Part shown: positions 10,159-21,281 of the stretch, piece after piece
Layout: the number at the start of each line of letters is the position of its first letter
Position numbering within the stretch: position 1 is the stretch's first letter
Position numbers and translations under genes: made by a program
The notes under the pieces: model-generated
Database searches by the model: none
What the model saw: the letters and a program-made list of their open reading frames with translations, nothing else
Told to the model about the DNA's origin: nothing
NCBI RefSeq assembly: GCF_019175385.1
Contig: NC_083345.1
Location: 15,338,027-15,402,026 of the forward strand
Source: Lycium barbarum
Taxonomy: Eukaryota; Streptophyta; Magnoliopsida; Solanales; Solanaceae
DNA: 64,000 bases
Direction of reading: 5' to 3'

Positions 10159-10171
10159 GCTCTGATACCAA
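10159..10171 (-). promoter_or_regulatory. Pararetroviral primer-binding site (tRNA-Met type)
   Basis: Minus strand reads TTGGTATCAGAGC, complementary to the 3' end of plant initiator tRNA-Met, the primer used by caulimovirids and many plant LTR elements. It precedes the ORF1-like ATG by 55 bp. An adjacent long G-run (10183-10198) interrupts the presumed leader. Confidence 0.7.
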
Positions 10172-10377
10172 AAGTTAGAGGGGGTGGGGGGGGGGGGGAT
10201 TATAATTTTCTGTTTCAATATAAATCTTGATAGGAATATAGAGTGGTGTTTTAGCAAATATTTTAAACAATCCTACTCGGTACTCCCTCACTCCTTGATT
10301 TCCTCTTAATCATGTAGGTATATTTCTAATTTTCTGTCTATCTCCCAATTTTTACGTTTTTTTTTTTTAAATCTGGA

Positions 10378-10382
<5 letters not shown>
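10172..10382. other. Presumed viral leader edge and unassigned sequence
   Basis: Contains a G-run, then AT-rich sequence with TACTCCCTCACTCC at 10288, which resembles a Stowaway end. A GGGAGGTA at about 10523 could be its partner, giving about 240 bp that would include the TA run. The pairing is weak, so it is only noted. Confidence 0.3.

Positions 10383-10428
<46 letters not shown>
10383..10428. repeat. (TA)n microsatellite
   Basis: About 23 TA units. It lies just beyond the last recognisable sequence of pararetrovirus copy 1; copy 2 also ends beside a TA run at 55050. Confidence 0.95.
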
Positions 10429-10432
<4 letters not shown>

Positions 10433-11549
10433 CGGGTCCACCTTTTTATGTTCTTTACTCTCTTAATTATTTTTTTTACCACGTTAGCATCTGGGATTGT
10501 ATTTAATTAAGATGAAAGTTGTTAAGGGAGGTATATAAATACAACTTAAGTTTAGTTGCTAAAGTGAATTTTCGTGCCAAGTTCAGGGGTGAAATGATGT
10601 CTTTTCTCTTTTATATATGCTAAGTTTGTGGATGAGCAAGAAATGATTGTGTATATAGACATGAGCGGAACTAGTGTACCGGGGTTCATCCGAATTCCCA
10701 TCATCAAAAAATTATATTATATATATAAGATTAGCAATCAAATTGTGCTCAACAAAAATACTCAACACTATACAACAAATAGACAACATATTTTAAAAGA
10801 GAAAATAGTTGAGCTAACGTTTATATCAAGTGAAATAAATTTGGAATTAAGCATGATAATGAACACATTGATCCACATGATGAAATATCATTCCACCAAC
10901 AAGCTAGTTTACACTTGTCTTCTTCTCATGTGGGAAAAGACAGTGATATCCTTAAATTACATACAGTAAAAATTCTCCATGTCTTTTTTTTTTTTTTTTT
11001 TTTTAACTTGAGAAAAGGGAACATTAGCAGCAAGGGAATAGAGTATTATTGGAATTTTAAGATTTGTTCAGGAAGTAGTAAAGTAGTTAAGAAAAAGAAA
11101 AAATGAAAGGAACTTTTAAAAAACAATAATAATAAGAAGAAGCAACAAAAAACATACTATATAATTGGACTAGTAAGTTTCGATATTTCATGGTTTTTAG
11201 TTAAGGTCTAGCAAGTAGTGTTACTAAAGTTATACATTCCATGATAAATGTGATAAAAAGCATGTTTGAATTCTTAATTTTATTAGTTTAGTTCCATCGA
11301 TATTCTGTTTTCTTTTAACCACTATTTGAACCATACTTATCATTTGTGAATCATACAAAATCGTTGGTTAATTTCATTTTTTCTCTCTCTTACAACTTGG
11401 TTGAAAACTTTTTATTCTATGTCTCTCATTGTAGTGGATTAGCCATTAATTCTATACTAGTTATTACAACCACAATAACTAAGTTTCACTTCCAAATTGG
11501 TTGAGGTATCAACAATACCATTTAGCTCTATTTAAACATAACAAATGAA
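10429..11549. other. Intergenic AT-rich stretch, no supported gene
   Basis: Only short frames without family resemblance, a poly-T run at 10985-11003 and no paired termini or domain text. I see no gene here. Confidence 0.6.
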
Positions 11550-11558
11550 AGAATTAAA

Positions 11559-12808
11559 GGCAAACTTACTCAAATGACTAACTTATTGTAGTTTCCTACC
11601 ATTTGTAGCTACCCTTTTAAATATTACCATTTGTAGCTACATTTTGGCAAAATAGTGTATGTTTTTGTTGTGTATTTGTTGCCAACAAATACATGAGAAC
11701 AAGGTAAAAAAAAACATGATCCTTGATTTTAGCCTTTAGTGGTGGAGCTATTAAATTAGATATTAATATATATTTTTTTGATGTATTTTAGTGATTTTTT
11801 TTTATGTATTTCAGTGATTTTTTTTTTTTTTTGCCATAATGTATTTCCGTGTCTTTTTTTTTTTTTATGCATTTCAGTGATTTTTTTTATGTATTTTACT
11901 GATTTTTTTTTTTTGATATATATCATTGGTTTTTTTTGATGTATTTCAAATACATTATGTACATTCCAACTACTATGAAGCCAAATATATTCAAATTTTC
12001 GTGTATTTGAATGGATTTCAACATATACATTCAGATACAAGACCAAAAAATTCAAATACATGACAAATACATTCAAAAAAATAATGTGTTTGACTATTAA
12101 CAAAATACACTAAAAAATGCACTCAAAAATACAAAGACAAATACATTAAAAAACGGTGTATTTGTGAGATGTAGATTTTTGAATGTATTTGTATTTGGCT
12201 TTTAACAAATACACATGGCCAGATCTGAGACACTACCACCACCAAAAAACCCTAATCTCTCCAACACCACCAAAATCCCAATCTGAGACACCACCACCAC
12301 CAAAAACCCAAATCTGAGACACCACCACCACCAAAAAACCCTAATCTTTCCATCACCAACAAAACCCTAATCTCTCCACCTCTACGTCATCTTCTCCGCC
12401 GCCATCTCAAAATCAGTCCATCACTGTCGCCACCAACAATGCACACGGTCAGATCTGCAGAGTGAAAAGAGAGAGAGAGAGAGAGAGAGGGTGAGCACAG
12501 AGGGAGACGGAGAAGAGAGAGAGGGGTGAGCACAGAGGGAGACGGAGAAGAGAGAGGGGGACGGTGCGGCCATGGTGGTGGTGGTTGAGAGAAGGGGAGA
12601 GAGATTTTTTAGGGTTTTGAGAAATTAAAAATCTGAAATAGGTAGTGATTGAGAAAAAAGAAAGATATATGTGTTTGGGTATGTATTTTTTGATATAGCT
12701 ACCATTTGTAATTTAGAAAAGTTAATTAGCTACTAAATATAATTAAATAAAATGATAGTTAATATTACTAATTAGGTCTTAAAAGAAGCTACAATGAGTA
12801 AAAATTCT
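11559..12808. mobile_element. Non-autonomous MULE-like element, 9-bp TSD AGAATTAAA
   Basis: Ends GGCAAACTTACTC and (reverse complement of right end) AGAATTTTTACTC, flanked by a perfect 9-bp duplication AGAATTAAA at 11550-11558 and 12809-12817. A 9-bp duplication is typical of Mutator-like elements. Inside are a tract of alternating GTATTT/AAATAC words and poly-T runs (11690-12210), a CCACCACCA tract with AACCCTAATCT repeats (12215-12420), then GAGA-rich sequence. No transposase text is visible. It shares end sequence and internal design with 14248-15959. Confidence 0.72.
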
Positions 12809-12980
12809 AGAATTAAAATATCATGATTCGGCCCATTGAGTTCCATACGTTAAGCCAGATTATGTCCATGTTATGTTTGTAATGACAATAAAATGGATAC
12901 AAGCATTAAATAATCACAAAATAATAATTGCATTACATGTTAAGTACAATTACAATGCCACCGTAGTCATCACTATCACC

Positions 12981-13757
12981 TCACAAATCATACATTTGTT
13001 TGCCCGTAAACTTGACTTCAATTGAGCTTATATTTTTACCAATGGATCTGAAATTCTGGCCAACTCCTTGACGGCCCGGATTCACTTTTTCTGGATAAAC
13101 ACCATCTTTTGGGTGCAAATATTGGACTTCACCATTAGGAAAAAGGAAAATGACCTAATAATACCTATTTAAGACTCTATATTACAAAACATAAAGATAT
13201 TTTTTCTTATTTACAAAACATAACAACAAAATTACAAAGTATATCAGATTTGGGCTTAATAGGATACCCACGATTTTAGGCTTTTTTTACTGTAGTAATT
13301 TTGTATTTGGACCTAAGCCTAGTACCAAGTGCCAAACACTGTTCTTTACGGGCCAATTTTAACAAATTTGGGCCTTCTCTCATAATAGCACCACCACCAG
13401 TGGCATTTCAAAGATTTGTTCTTTAGGTGATTCCCAAGTGATCACATAAAATTCCTCAACTTGGGCCTTACGTAAAAGCCCACCACTGCTTCCACCAAAG
13501 ATTGGCGATGGGGTGTTTGGGTCCAATTGTGGTGGTGTGAAGCCCATTGATGCTTCGGGCTCGGCCTCTTTGCTGATCGATTGGGCCTTTTCATCTGTCA
13601 TAGCCTTGATGGGACGATGTATCACGATGCACTTGAACGGTTTAGGGACGGAGAAGGAAGAAAGGGATTGATTCCATGGGACGACGATACGTTGGTCGGC
13701 CGTTTTTGGGGTGGAGATAGATGGGGTGAAAAGGGAAGCCTGGGTTGCCATGGCCAT
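12981..13757 (-). pseudogene. psaD: psaD (photosystem I subunit II) pseudogene
   Basis: The ATG at 13757 opens [15 protein letters not shown], a Solanaceae-type PsaD transit peptide, followed by the mature start [19 protein letters not shown] and [22 protein letters not shown]. PsaD is the stromal PSI subunit that docks ferredoxin; plant nuclear copies are usually intronless. A 1-nt deletion right after EMP shifts the frame to an early stop. The correct text continues in another frame ([17 protein letters not shown], then [14 protein letters not shown]). About 150 bp of unrelated AT-rich sequence (13141-13298) replaces the NYQFYRV codons. Then [20 protein letters not shown] to GKQMYDL and TGA at 12981-12983 follow. 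Both lesions abolish the protein. The low divergence outside them suggests recent loss. Confidence 0.93.
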
Positions 13758-13960
13758 AGGAAAAATGGTTTGAGAAGTGTGAAAAATGAAAATGAGGAAT
13801 GATCAGAAACAAGTCATTTTTGTTGCATATAAAAATGGATATAGGATAAGGTGATATAGAGATTTGGACCAATTAGAATGTGTGATTTGATACGCACACT
13901 AAACAAGTCAGCTAGGACCTCAGATTTGTATATTTGGACATGTCACGTGTCCAAAAGGAT
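13758..13960 (-). promoter_or_regulatory. Retained psaD promoter region (TATA-like, I-box, G-box)
   Basis: Upstream of the psaD start are a TATATG-type element at about 13826-13834, a GATAAG I-box (plus strand 13845-13850) and a CACGTG G-box at 13944-13949, the motif set of light-regulated photosynthesis genes. Its presence shows the pseudogene arose by DNA-level duplication or in-place decay, not from a reverse-transcribed mRNA. Confidence 0.5.
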
Positions 13961-14247
13961 TTTGGTCAAGACAGGTCATGCAATCCATAGTTATATTATT
14001 ATTATTTGAGAAAAACAATTGTATGTCTTATTATTTTATTTTATTTTAAAGTCAAAACAATTGTAAGTCGATCCGTTGCAAATCAACATAGTATATTTAT
14101 TTGCTTAAATCATTACAATTTCCATTTTCAGCATTATGATGAAAAATGAAAAATAACATTTGATGAACATGAAAGTGTAATAACTTAGTCAACCATATGA
14201 TAATTCGAATTGACTATGCGAATTCCGTGTAATTCACATAAATTTAA

Positions 14248-15959
14248 GTAAAACTTACACAAATAACTACCTTTTAACAGCTTCTAACAAGCTATAGCTA
14301 TAAGTTGAAGATTTACAATTCGTAGCTGCTTTTGGCTGTATGTCAGTTGTATCTCGCGTTTTTGAAATACAGTGAAATATAGCGAAATACAGTGAAATAC
14401 AGCGTGACTGTTGAATAAAAAAAGGTTATATTTATGGCAATAAAAATCTTTTTCAAATTATATGGTAATTTGTATTAATGGTTCCATGATTCATGCAATA
14501 CAGCGTGACTGTTGAATAAAAAAAGGCTATATTTATGGCAATAAAAATCCTTTTCAAATTATATGGTAATTTGTATTAATGGTTCCATGATTTATGCAAA
14601 CCTCATGAGGATCCATTATAGTTAACGTCTCTCTATCAAAAATCACTCTATTCAAAAGTTTTTTGCTGGTTTTTGTTGTATTCGGTTGTATTTCGTGTTT
14701 TTGAAATACACGAAAATACAAAATTTGACAGAGTAAACATAGGCTGTATTTATGGAACATATTATCTTCTTTCATTTTAAATGGTAAGTCAAATTAAATC
14801 AACCATGTATCACGCAACGGCTGAAGTTCCATAACAACCCACGTTTCTCTCTCCAAATTGCTCCATTCCAAACTTTTAGAAGTACTTCCAAATACAGAAA
14901 AATATACACTCGAATACAATGAAATATGGTTGATTGTTTAAGAAATATAAAATTGTAGTATGCGTATATACAATGGAATACAATGAAATGTATCAGAAAG
15001 TGTGTCGTAAATTAGAAATACATTGAAATATAGCGAATATACTGAAACAGTACACTGAAATATACTAAAACAGTACATTGAAATATAGCGAAATATACTG
15101 AAACACCACAAACTCTACCGAACCACCATAATAATTGGAAAAACCCTCCTCCTTCCTCCACTGCCTTTCTTCCGATCCACCATTCTGCTTCACTCCAAAA
15201 AACCTACCGAACCACCACAACAAATTGGAAAAAACCTCCTCCTTCCTCCGCCGCCTTTCTTCGATCCACCACTATCCTCCTTCACTCCAAAAACAATATT
15301 GAACCACCACCAAAAACCATTAATACATGAAGTATATGGAGTTCAGATCTGAAGAGCTAGAACCTTAAGGTTTTTTTTCGAGTTTGGAGATGGAGATGAT
15401 AGTAATAGTGATGGTGGTGGCGGTGGCTGCTCAGGTGAAACCCACTGCTTCCTCTTTTTCCACAATTAAAATACTTCTAAGATTCAACAATTTTGTTGTA
15501 TAAATCTGATATACTATTTGCGTCGGAGTTCAGATCTAAAGAACTAGAAGCTTAAGCTTTTTTTTGAGTTTGGAGATGGAGATGGTAGTAATATTGGTGA
15601 TGGTGGTGGTGGTGGTGGTGGTGGTGGTGTTGACGCGGCGTGGGTGGTGTAGATAGAGAAAGGAGGGAGGGGTACGTGAGGGGAAGGAGAATAGAGGCTG
15701 GAGATAGAGAAAGCGAGGGAGAGAGGCGTACGTGAGGGGAAGGGGAGAGAGGAGAGAGAATTTTTTTTAGGGTTTGAAGAAGATGATAAATCTTAAATGT
15801 GTAGTGAGGGAGAATAGAGAGATATATGTATTTCAAAAGTTACTGGACCAGTTATGAAATGTAATTTTGAAAAAATAAAGCTACAAAAATTAAATAAAAA
15901 ATAAGGTAGTTATTATTTATAAATAAGTCTTAGAGATAGCTATCGCAGGTAAATTTTCC
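14248..15959. mobile_element. Non-autonomous MULE-like element, 9-bp TSD TAAATTTAA
   Basis: Left end GTAAAACTTACACAAATAAC and right end (reverse complement) GGAAAATTTACCTGCGATAG are related, and a perfect 9-bp duplication TAAATTTAA lies at 14239-14247 and 15960-15968. Internal structure: a 101-bp tandem duplication (14400-14500 and 14501-14600), GAAATACAGTGAAATA words, a duplicated CCTCCTTCCTCC tract (15140-15290), and a direct repeat of GTTTGGAGATGGAGATG with (GGT)n (15340-15430 and 15530-15640). The His-rich frame through the GGT run is not credible as a gene. No transposase domain is visible. Confidence 0.75.
14400..14600. repeat. 101-bp tandem duplication within MULE-like element
   Basis: Both copies start CAGCGTGACTGTTGAATAAA and end at TTATGCAA/TCATGCAATA. 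They differ at few positions, indicating a recent duplication. Confidence 0.85.
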
Positions 15960-15968
15960 TAAATTTAA

Positions 15969-16892
15969 TCCATTCATTCTAAAAGGACGAGAAAACGTTA
16001 AATAATGACAAGGTATGACAGAGTAATAAATTGTTTCAACATCATAACAACTCTATGCTAAAATTTGGAAATCTTGCTTTGGCTTTGTTGAGTGCCCTCA
16101 AACTATACTTACTTGTATTTTTTTTGTGTAGTTTTTAAATATATAATTTATTTAAAATATTTGAAGAATCTATATCTTAATTCATAGTCAAAATTAAGTA
16201 TTTTTTGACTCACATACGCCAAACACCTTCACATTAATTGGGACGGAACTTGTAAGGAGTAACCTATCTATTCAGGGTAAATTTTCTTGCACCCATAATT
16301 GTACAAAGTAAATGAACGCTAAATGTGTGGTGATATTTTAATATGTGATTCTCATGGTTAAAGTGAGTGACTAGTACAAATATCGGATATGATTAAACAT
16401 ATAAATTGGTTGAGATAGTGTAAATATAGGGGTTGAATAAATATCTTCAAAAAAAAAAAAAAAAAAAGTAAAGTTGATATGTTGAGTTTTGTAGTATTCA
16501 AATGTATTAAAATGTCATCTGTATTAAATTGCAGCATAGTTCTGGAGAAGATAGCGGAAGGCTGACACACTTGAAAAGGAAAAAAGTTAAGTTTTTCTGT
16601 TACCAGAATCAATTTGACCTTGTTATGGAAAATTATAATGTACATATTATCAATTACCCTTGAAGTTAGGTAAAATTATGAGTAAGAAATTTGGTTGGAT
16701 CATTCATCTCAAATTTCCCTGAGGAATCATAATTTACCTGCATGCTGTGTAAACAACATATGACTTGAAATCTGGAGAATGCACCATTGATTTTGTCCTC
16801 AATTATGCTTCCTAGTGTAGTACTTTTCCTTGTTTTCCCTCAAATATATAAATAAAATAAAAATAAAAAGGATCCCCTAATAAGTCCCGGCC
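15969..16892. other. Intergenic stretch, no supported gene
   Basis: AT-rich, with an A-run at 16448-16466. No domain text or paired element ends are visible. Confidence 0.6.
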
Positions 16893-17046
16893 GGGGCGGA
16901 GCTAGAATACGGATTACGAGTTCATCCGAACCAATAGCTTTGGTCTAAATGGTGTATTTGTCTTAAGATATCTTTGAATATGTACAAGTTGAAAAATTAA
17001 GAATTAGAATCCCGAACTCATAAACTTCAAATCGTGGCTCCGCCTC
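16893..17046. repeat. Short dispersed repeat with GGCGGAGC termini
   Basis: Left GGGGCGGAGCTA (16893-16904) and right TGGCTCCGCCTC (17035-17046) are inverted. Inside is AATACGGATTACGAGTTCATC. Related GGCGGAGCCA-type edges recur at 17216, 34968 and 53400, which suggests a small dispersed Solanaceae repeat family. No clear target duplication was found. Confidence 0.5.
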
Positions 17047-17843
17047 TAGTCCGCAACTATAAATCTTGCTTCAAAGTTGCTTGTCAACTTAACTTATAGG
17101 ATGTTTAGACATAAACATTTCTTTATTAATTTCTTATGCTATGTTTTGGCATCACTCTGTTGTGTTTGTTTGGCTCTCTCTCTCTTAGTTGGTATAAGAG
17201 TGTGTGCTTCGCGCCATTGGCAGAGCCCGAAAATTTAACTAGCGGATTCACAAATTCTAACCTATCATTACAATGAAAAATGAAAACGTTCCTTATGTAA
17301 AGGGAATTCAAAAGTTAATATTTATCAAGGAAAGGAATTGTGTTAACTCTATTTATGCAGTACAATTTTCTGATGAAGGGAATTCGCTGAACCCCTTTCC
17401 TTGGTTGTAGCTCCGCCACTGCTTCTTGTTGTACTACATCTTCTAAGAATTGTTGTCTGAAGACCACGAAGGTCAACTATTCCTTTATCTCGTAAACTAT
17501 AAAAGCAAAAGCTGATAACAATAACTAGAAAAGTACTTTAACATTGCTGTGATATGTTATGTTTCTAACTTCGAAAGATTACCATCGTGGCGTTTCCATT
17601 CTTTACCTATTAGTGATGAATTTTTTTCTCACTTCCTCTTTGATTCAGTTCAATGAATTTGATCTTAAATGGACAAGGTACACTATACAATGAAGAAGAT
17701 GAGTGTAAGAATTGGTTTCTTAGTAAAATATATGATCTAAGTATCCAAGGCAAGATTTTGTTAAACATGTAAACTTAAGAAATAGCTATACTAAAATTTG
17801 TTGGCACTGATATGTGCAACTTAAGTGATTTCACATTGTAACA
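17047..17843. other. Region downstream of LOX copy A
   Basis: No gene is supported. It includes another partial copy of the GGCGGAGC-edge repeat (about 17216-17425) and probably the 3' untranslated region of LOX copy A near 17780-17843. Confidence 0.45.
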
Positions 17844-20800
17844 TCAGATTGAGATGCTATTGGGGATCCCCTTTCCAGTAAGTCCTGTTGTACTCTTGTC
17901 ACCGGAGGCATTGGGGTATAGCAACGTATAAGGCATCTTTACAGGTCCATTTCTGTTCTTCAATATATTGTCATTGTTCCTATCCTTTATTCTGTTCTCA
18001 ATTTCAATCAGTTCGTCACGGAATCTCTCCAATGCACGTTGTGGTTGATTATCAGAAGTCCATTCAGGAGTATCTCTTTGCCCAAGATAAATCTCATCTG
18101 AAGAATGCATGGATAACATCTCTATCAAAGAGATGCCAAGAAGAGTTTGAAACTGAGCCGTGATTGTCTTTAGGTAGGCTAGCTCGTGGTTCGACTCAAG
18201 CTCAGCATACTCAGGAGTGCCTGGCTTTGGCATAAAGCGCCGGCTTACTGTTGGGCGATTTGGGAGGTAACCAGCATAAGGATATTGCCCAAAATTAACT
18301 GCTGCATGAAGAGCAGAAGCCACCCAGATGATTATGGTGCATATATGGACAAGTTCAGCTCTTGTTTGCATCTGAGGCCACCATGGTTCATCTTTCAAGT
18401 CACCATGACCCACGTTGCGAACTTCTGTCCACCATGATTGGAGTTCAGAATCTCCTTGGATCATGTCATCTATTGAGTAATAGAATGAGCAGTACTTGTC
18501 CACCCAGGTTTCAATTGCTGACCAAATCTCAAGTCCGTCGATGGCATAAGGATAATCCTCTATCAGAAGCTGAACGCCATGAGGTTGGCTTGGGTCTGAC
18601 ACTGCAACTCCTCTGAAATTAAAAACAAAAAAAAAAAAAAATTGAGAGTGGTTTTGGACAAGATGGATATGGTATTGAGTTTTAAGTTGTAACAACTATA
18701 GTCAGAACTCCCTATAACAGTCATGCTCTATAACAACCATGTTTTTTGAGGAACCGAATTTCATGTTAAGTTATATTTTTTTTTTTGTAACAATATTTCG
18801 CTATAGCAGCCAGAAAAATCAGGACAAACGATGCTGTTATAGAGAGGTTTGACTATACTAGCCTACCTCTTAAGTAGATCTGCAGGGAGTGCATGGTCAG
18901 TGAACACCCAATTCTTATAGATGGAAGAAGACATTTCCATGGCATACTTGGATGGGAATACTGTCAACTCAAGTATTCCACCTGCATTAATGAGGATCTG
19001 CCGAGCCAAAGCATTGATGTTCATTGTATCGCGGAAGTGGGGTTGTAGAAGCTTATAGATTGGATGAATCACACTCAATTGTCTGTTTGTTGCTATAACG
19101 ATTGGCTCTATCACTGCATGGGTGTTAAGCCTGGAAGCAAAGTAGCAAAATTAATAGAGTGACTTCAAGAGGTGACATGCATCTAAATTATACACTTTTT
19201 CATCTGATCTGATACGTAGCGCACCAGTGACTAACAAGCTGATGATATCCAGAGTCATTTACAGCAACATAGGCTTTTGCCAGATGCCAGACATAGCCTT
19301 CAACACTCTCATCATTACATGGGGTAAATACTTGACTGGTGGAACCATGTCTATCTCCTTGTGGATGTGGTAAGCTCAGTTCGATTGCAAGTGGCTTCAA
19401 TGTTCCGTCATCTTGGAGTAAAAGGAGGGTCCGACTAGCATACGTCTTTGTGGTTGTTGAGTTAACCCGTTTAAGGTAAGGAATAAGTATGTCATGATAA
19501 TCTAAGATGAATAGCCTGTTATACTTAATTGCCTGTGCCAACAAAAGATAAAAGCGTAAAATATATGACACCTAAAGTGAAGATAGATGACTAATGTCTG
19601 GATTCAAAGAATGCATATATGGTGAATCACCAGAGAAAAATAAAGAGTATTACATCATCGACAGTAAGTCCATCCATGTGTTTCTCAATCTGCTCCCTTG
19701 TTATTTTACTGGTCTGGTCGCCATATACTTCAGGATTTAGCTTGCTTGTGGGTGGAAATTCCTGATAGGCATTTAGTCTTTTAGTACTTTGCATTCAGAA
19801 GTACAACAACCTACAGAAGAGGGAAAATATTTGTAATTGATTTTACCTGTAAACCCTGGATAATAACAGGGTTGACTCCGGCTAGCATTTCACGTCCAAA
19901 CTCTTCATCTGTCCTCCATGCAGAGTTATCTTCTGTAGTTTTTATTGAAAGGGTTCACAATTAGTACTTAGTTTTTCACCTTAGGAAGTACTCGGAAGAT
20001 AAACTTAGTTGTGGAGCCATAGAAGGAGAAAATATAGGTACCTTTAATTACATGAGGAACTGGAAATTTATGAACTTGTCCTTTGAGCATTTCCCATGGC
20101 ATGCATTCCCTGGATTTTTCTGCAGCTTGATTTTTGTAGAACTCTAGTACATGTTTGAAGTTGTTAAACTCGTTAAACGGTTTGGCGAACAGAGATGCGA
20201 TCTGTGGAATTATGACCCGACCCATTGATGTGGCACCATATCCAAGGAAATCTTTAAACTTCACATGGTTGAAACGTTCATCTCGTGGAACATAAATGTT
20301 CAAACTCAGAAGTGGCAACCGGCTCTCTAAGCTAGAATCTGAAACAGCAAACTTAACTCGATTCAACTTATTCTTTTGGTGGTACTAAGAGAACAACAGA
20401 TGCTACCTGTAAATATGCTGGCTCTAAATGTGTTTACACCTAACCTTTTTTAGTCAGCGGACGGCCTGTTCTGCCTCTGCGAGGGTATGGGTGATCCTTA
20501 GATCCACCAAGCACAGGTCGGTCATGTCCTAAATCATTGTAGACTGCATAGTCATAAACTCTGTCCCATTCCTTGAGCATGCCAGAACCTGTACCCCGAA
20601 GATTAACAAGCTCCTTATTCCTGTATGGCTGAAGGGGTTCTGGTGTGTTGCATGGCAGGTACGTCTGATAACACCAAAAGTCAAAAATTTGAACTAATAG
20701 CCTATTTGGCCAAGTTTTTGGGTAGCCAAAAGTGCCTATTTTAGAGAGTTGAGGTGTTTGACCAAACTTGTAGGAAAAAAGAAGTGTTTTTGAGTAGTAG

Positions 20801-21236
20801 CAGAAGCTGGAAAAAAGTAGCTTTCCCCGAAGCACTTTTGGAACCTTACCCAAGCACAAATTGTTGTTCTTTAGAGGCAAAAGTACATTTCAAATTGATT
20901 AGCCAAACAGAAACTGTTACTCTCCAAAAGTGCTTTTGACAAAAAGCAATTTTCAAAATAAGCAAATTCTGGAAGTCCTTTACACGCTAGCCTGGTTAAG
21001 ATTTAGTATGTCAGTCAGTCAGTAGGAATAGCTGATTCATTGATATGCCAGTCTGATTATCATCTATATAATAGCTCTGAGTTTAAAAAGCCTGTTATCC
21101 TGTCATGCTTAAGGACTGCCATCACAATCCTTTAAGTTAGGATGTTTGGATTTTATGGTGTAGGATTTGAACTATTTGGAAGAAGAATACAATTTTTTGG
21201 CTTGGAAATGGAACATCAAATAGATTGAAGAGGAAG

Positions 21237-21281
<45 letters not shown>

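Noticed and set aside
10155..10175. tRNA-like text GCTCTGATACCAA
   Set aside because: Only 13 bases complementary to tRNA-Met; it is a retroid primer-binding site, not a tRNA gene.
10289..10529. Stowaway MITE containing the (TA)n run
   Set aside because: Left TACTCCCTCACTCC and right GGGAGGTA pair too weakly to fix ends; left as a note only.
10628..10969. 113-codon plus frame
   Set aside because: Low-complexity AT-rich frame without family resemblance, start context or neighbours to support it.
11756..12103. 115-codon minus frame rich in Lys and Ile
   Set aside because: Created by poly-T and GTATTT words in a MULE-like element.
15552..15836. 94-codon minus frame with a run of His
   Set aside because: The His run is a (GGT)n repeat read backwards inside a MULE-like element whose two direct copies do not preserve the frame.
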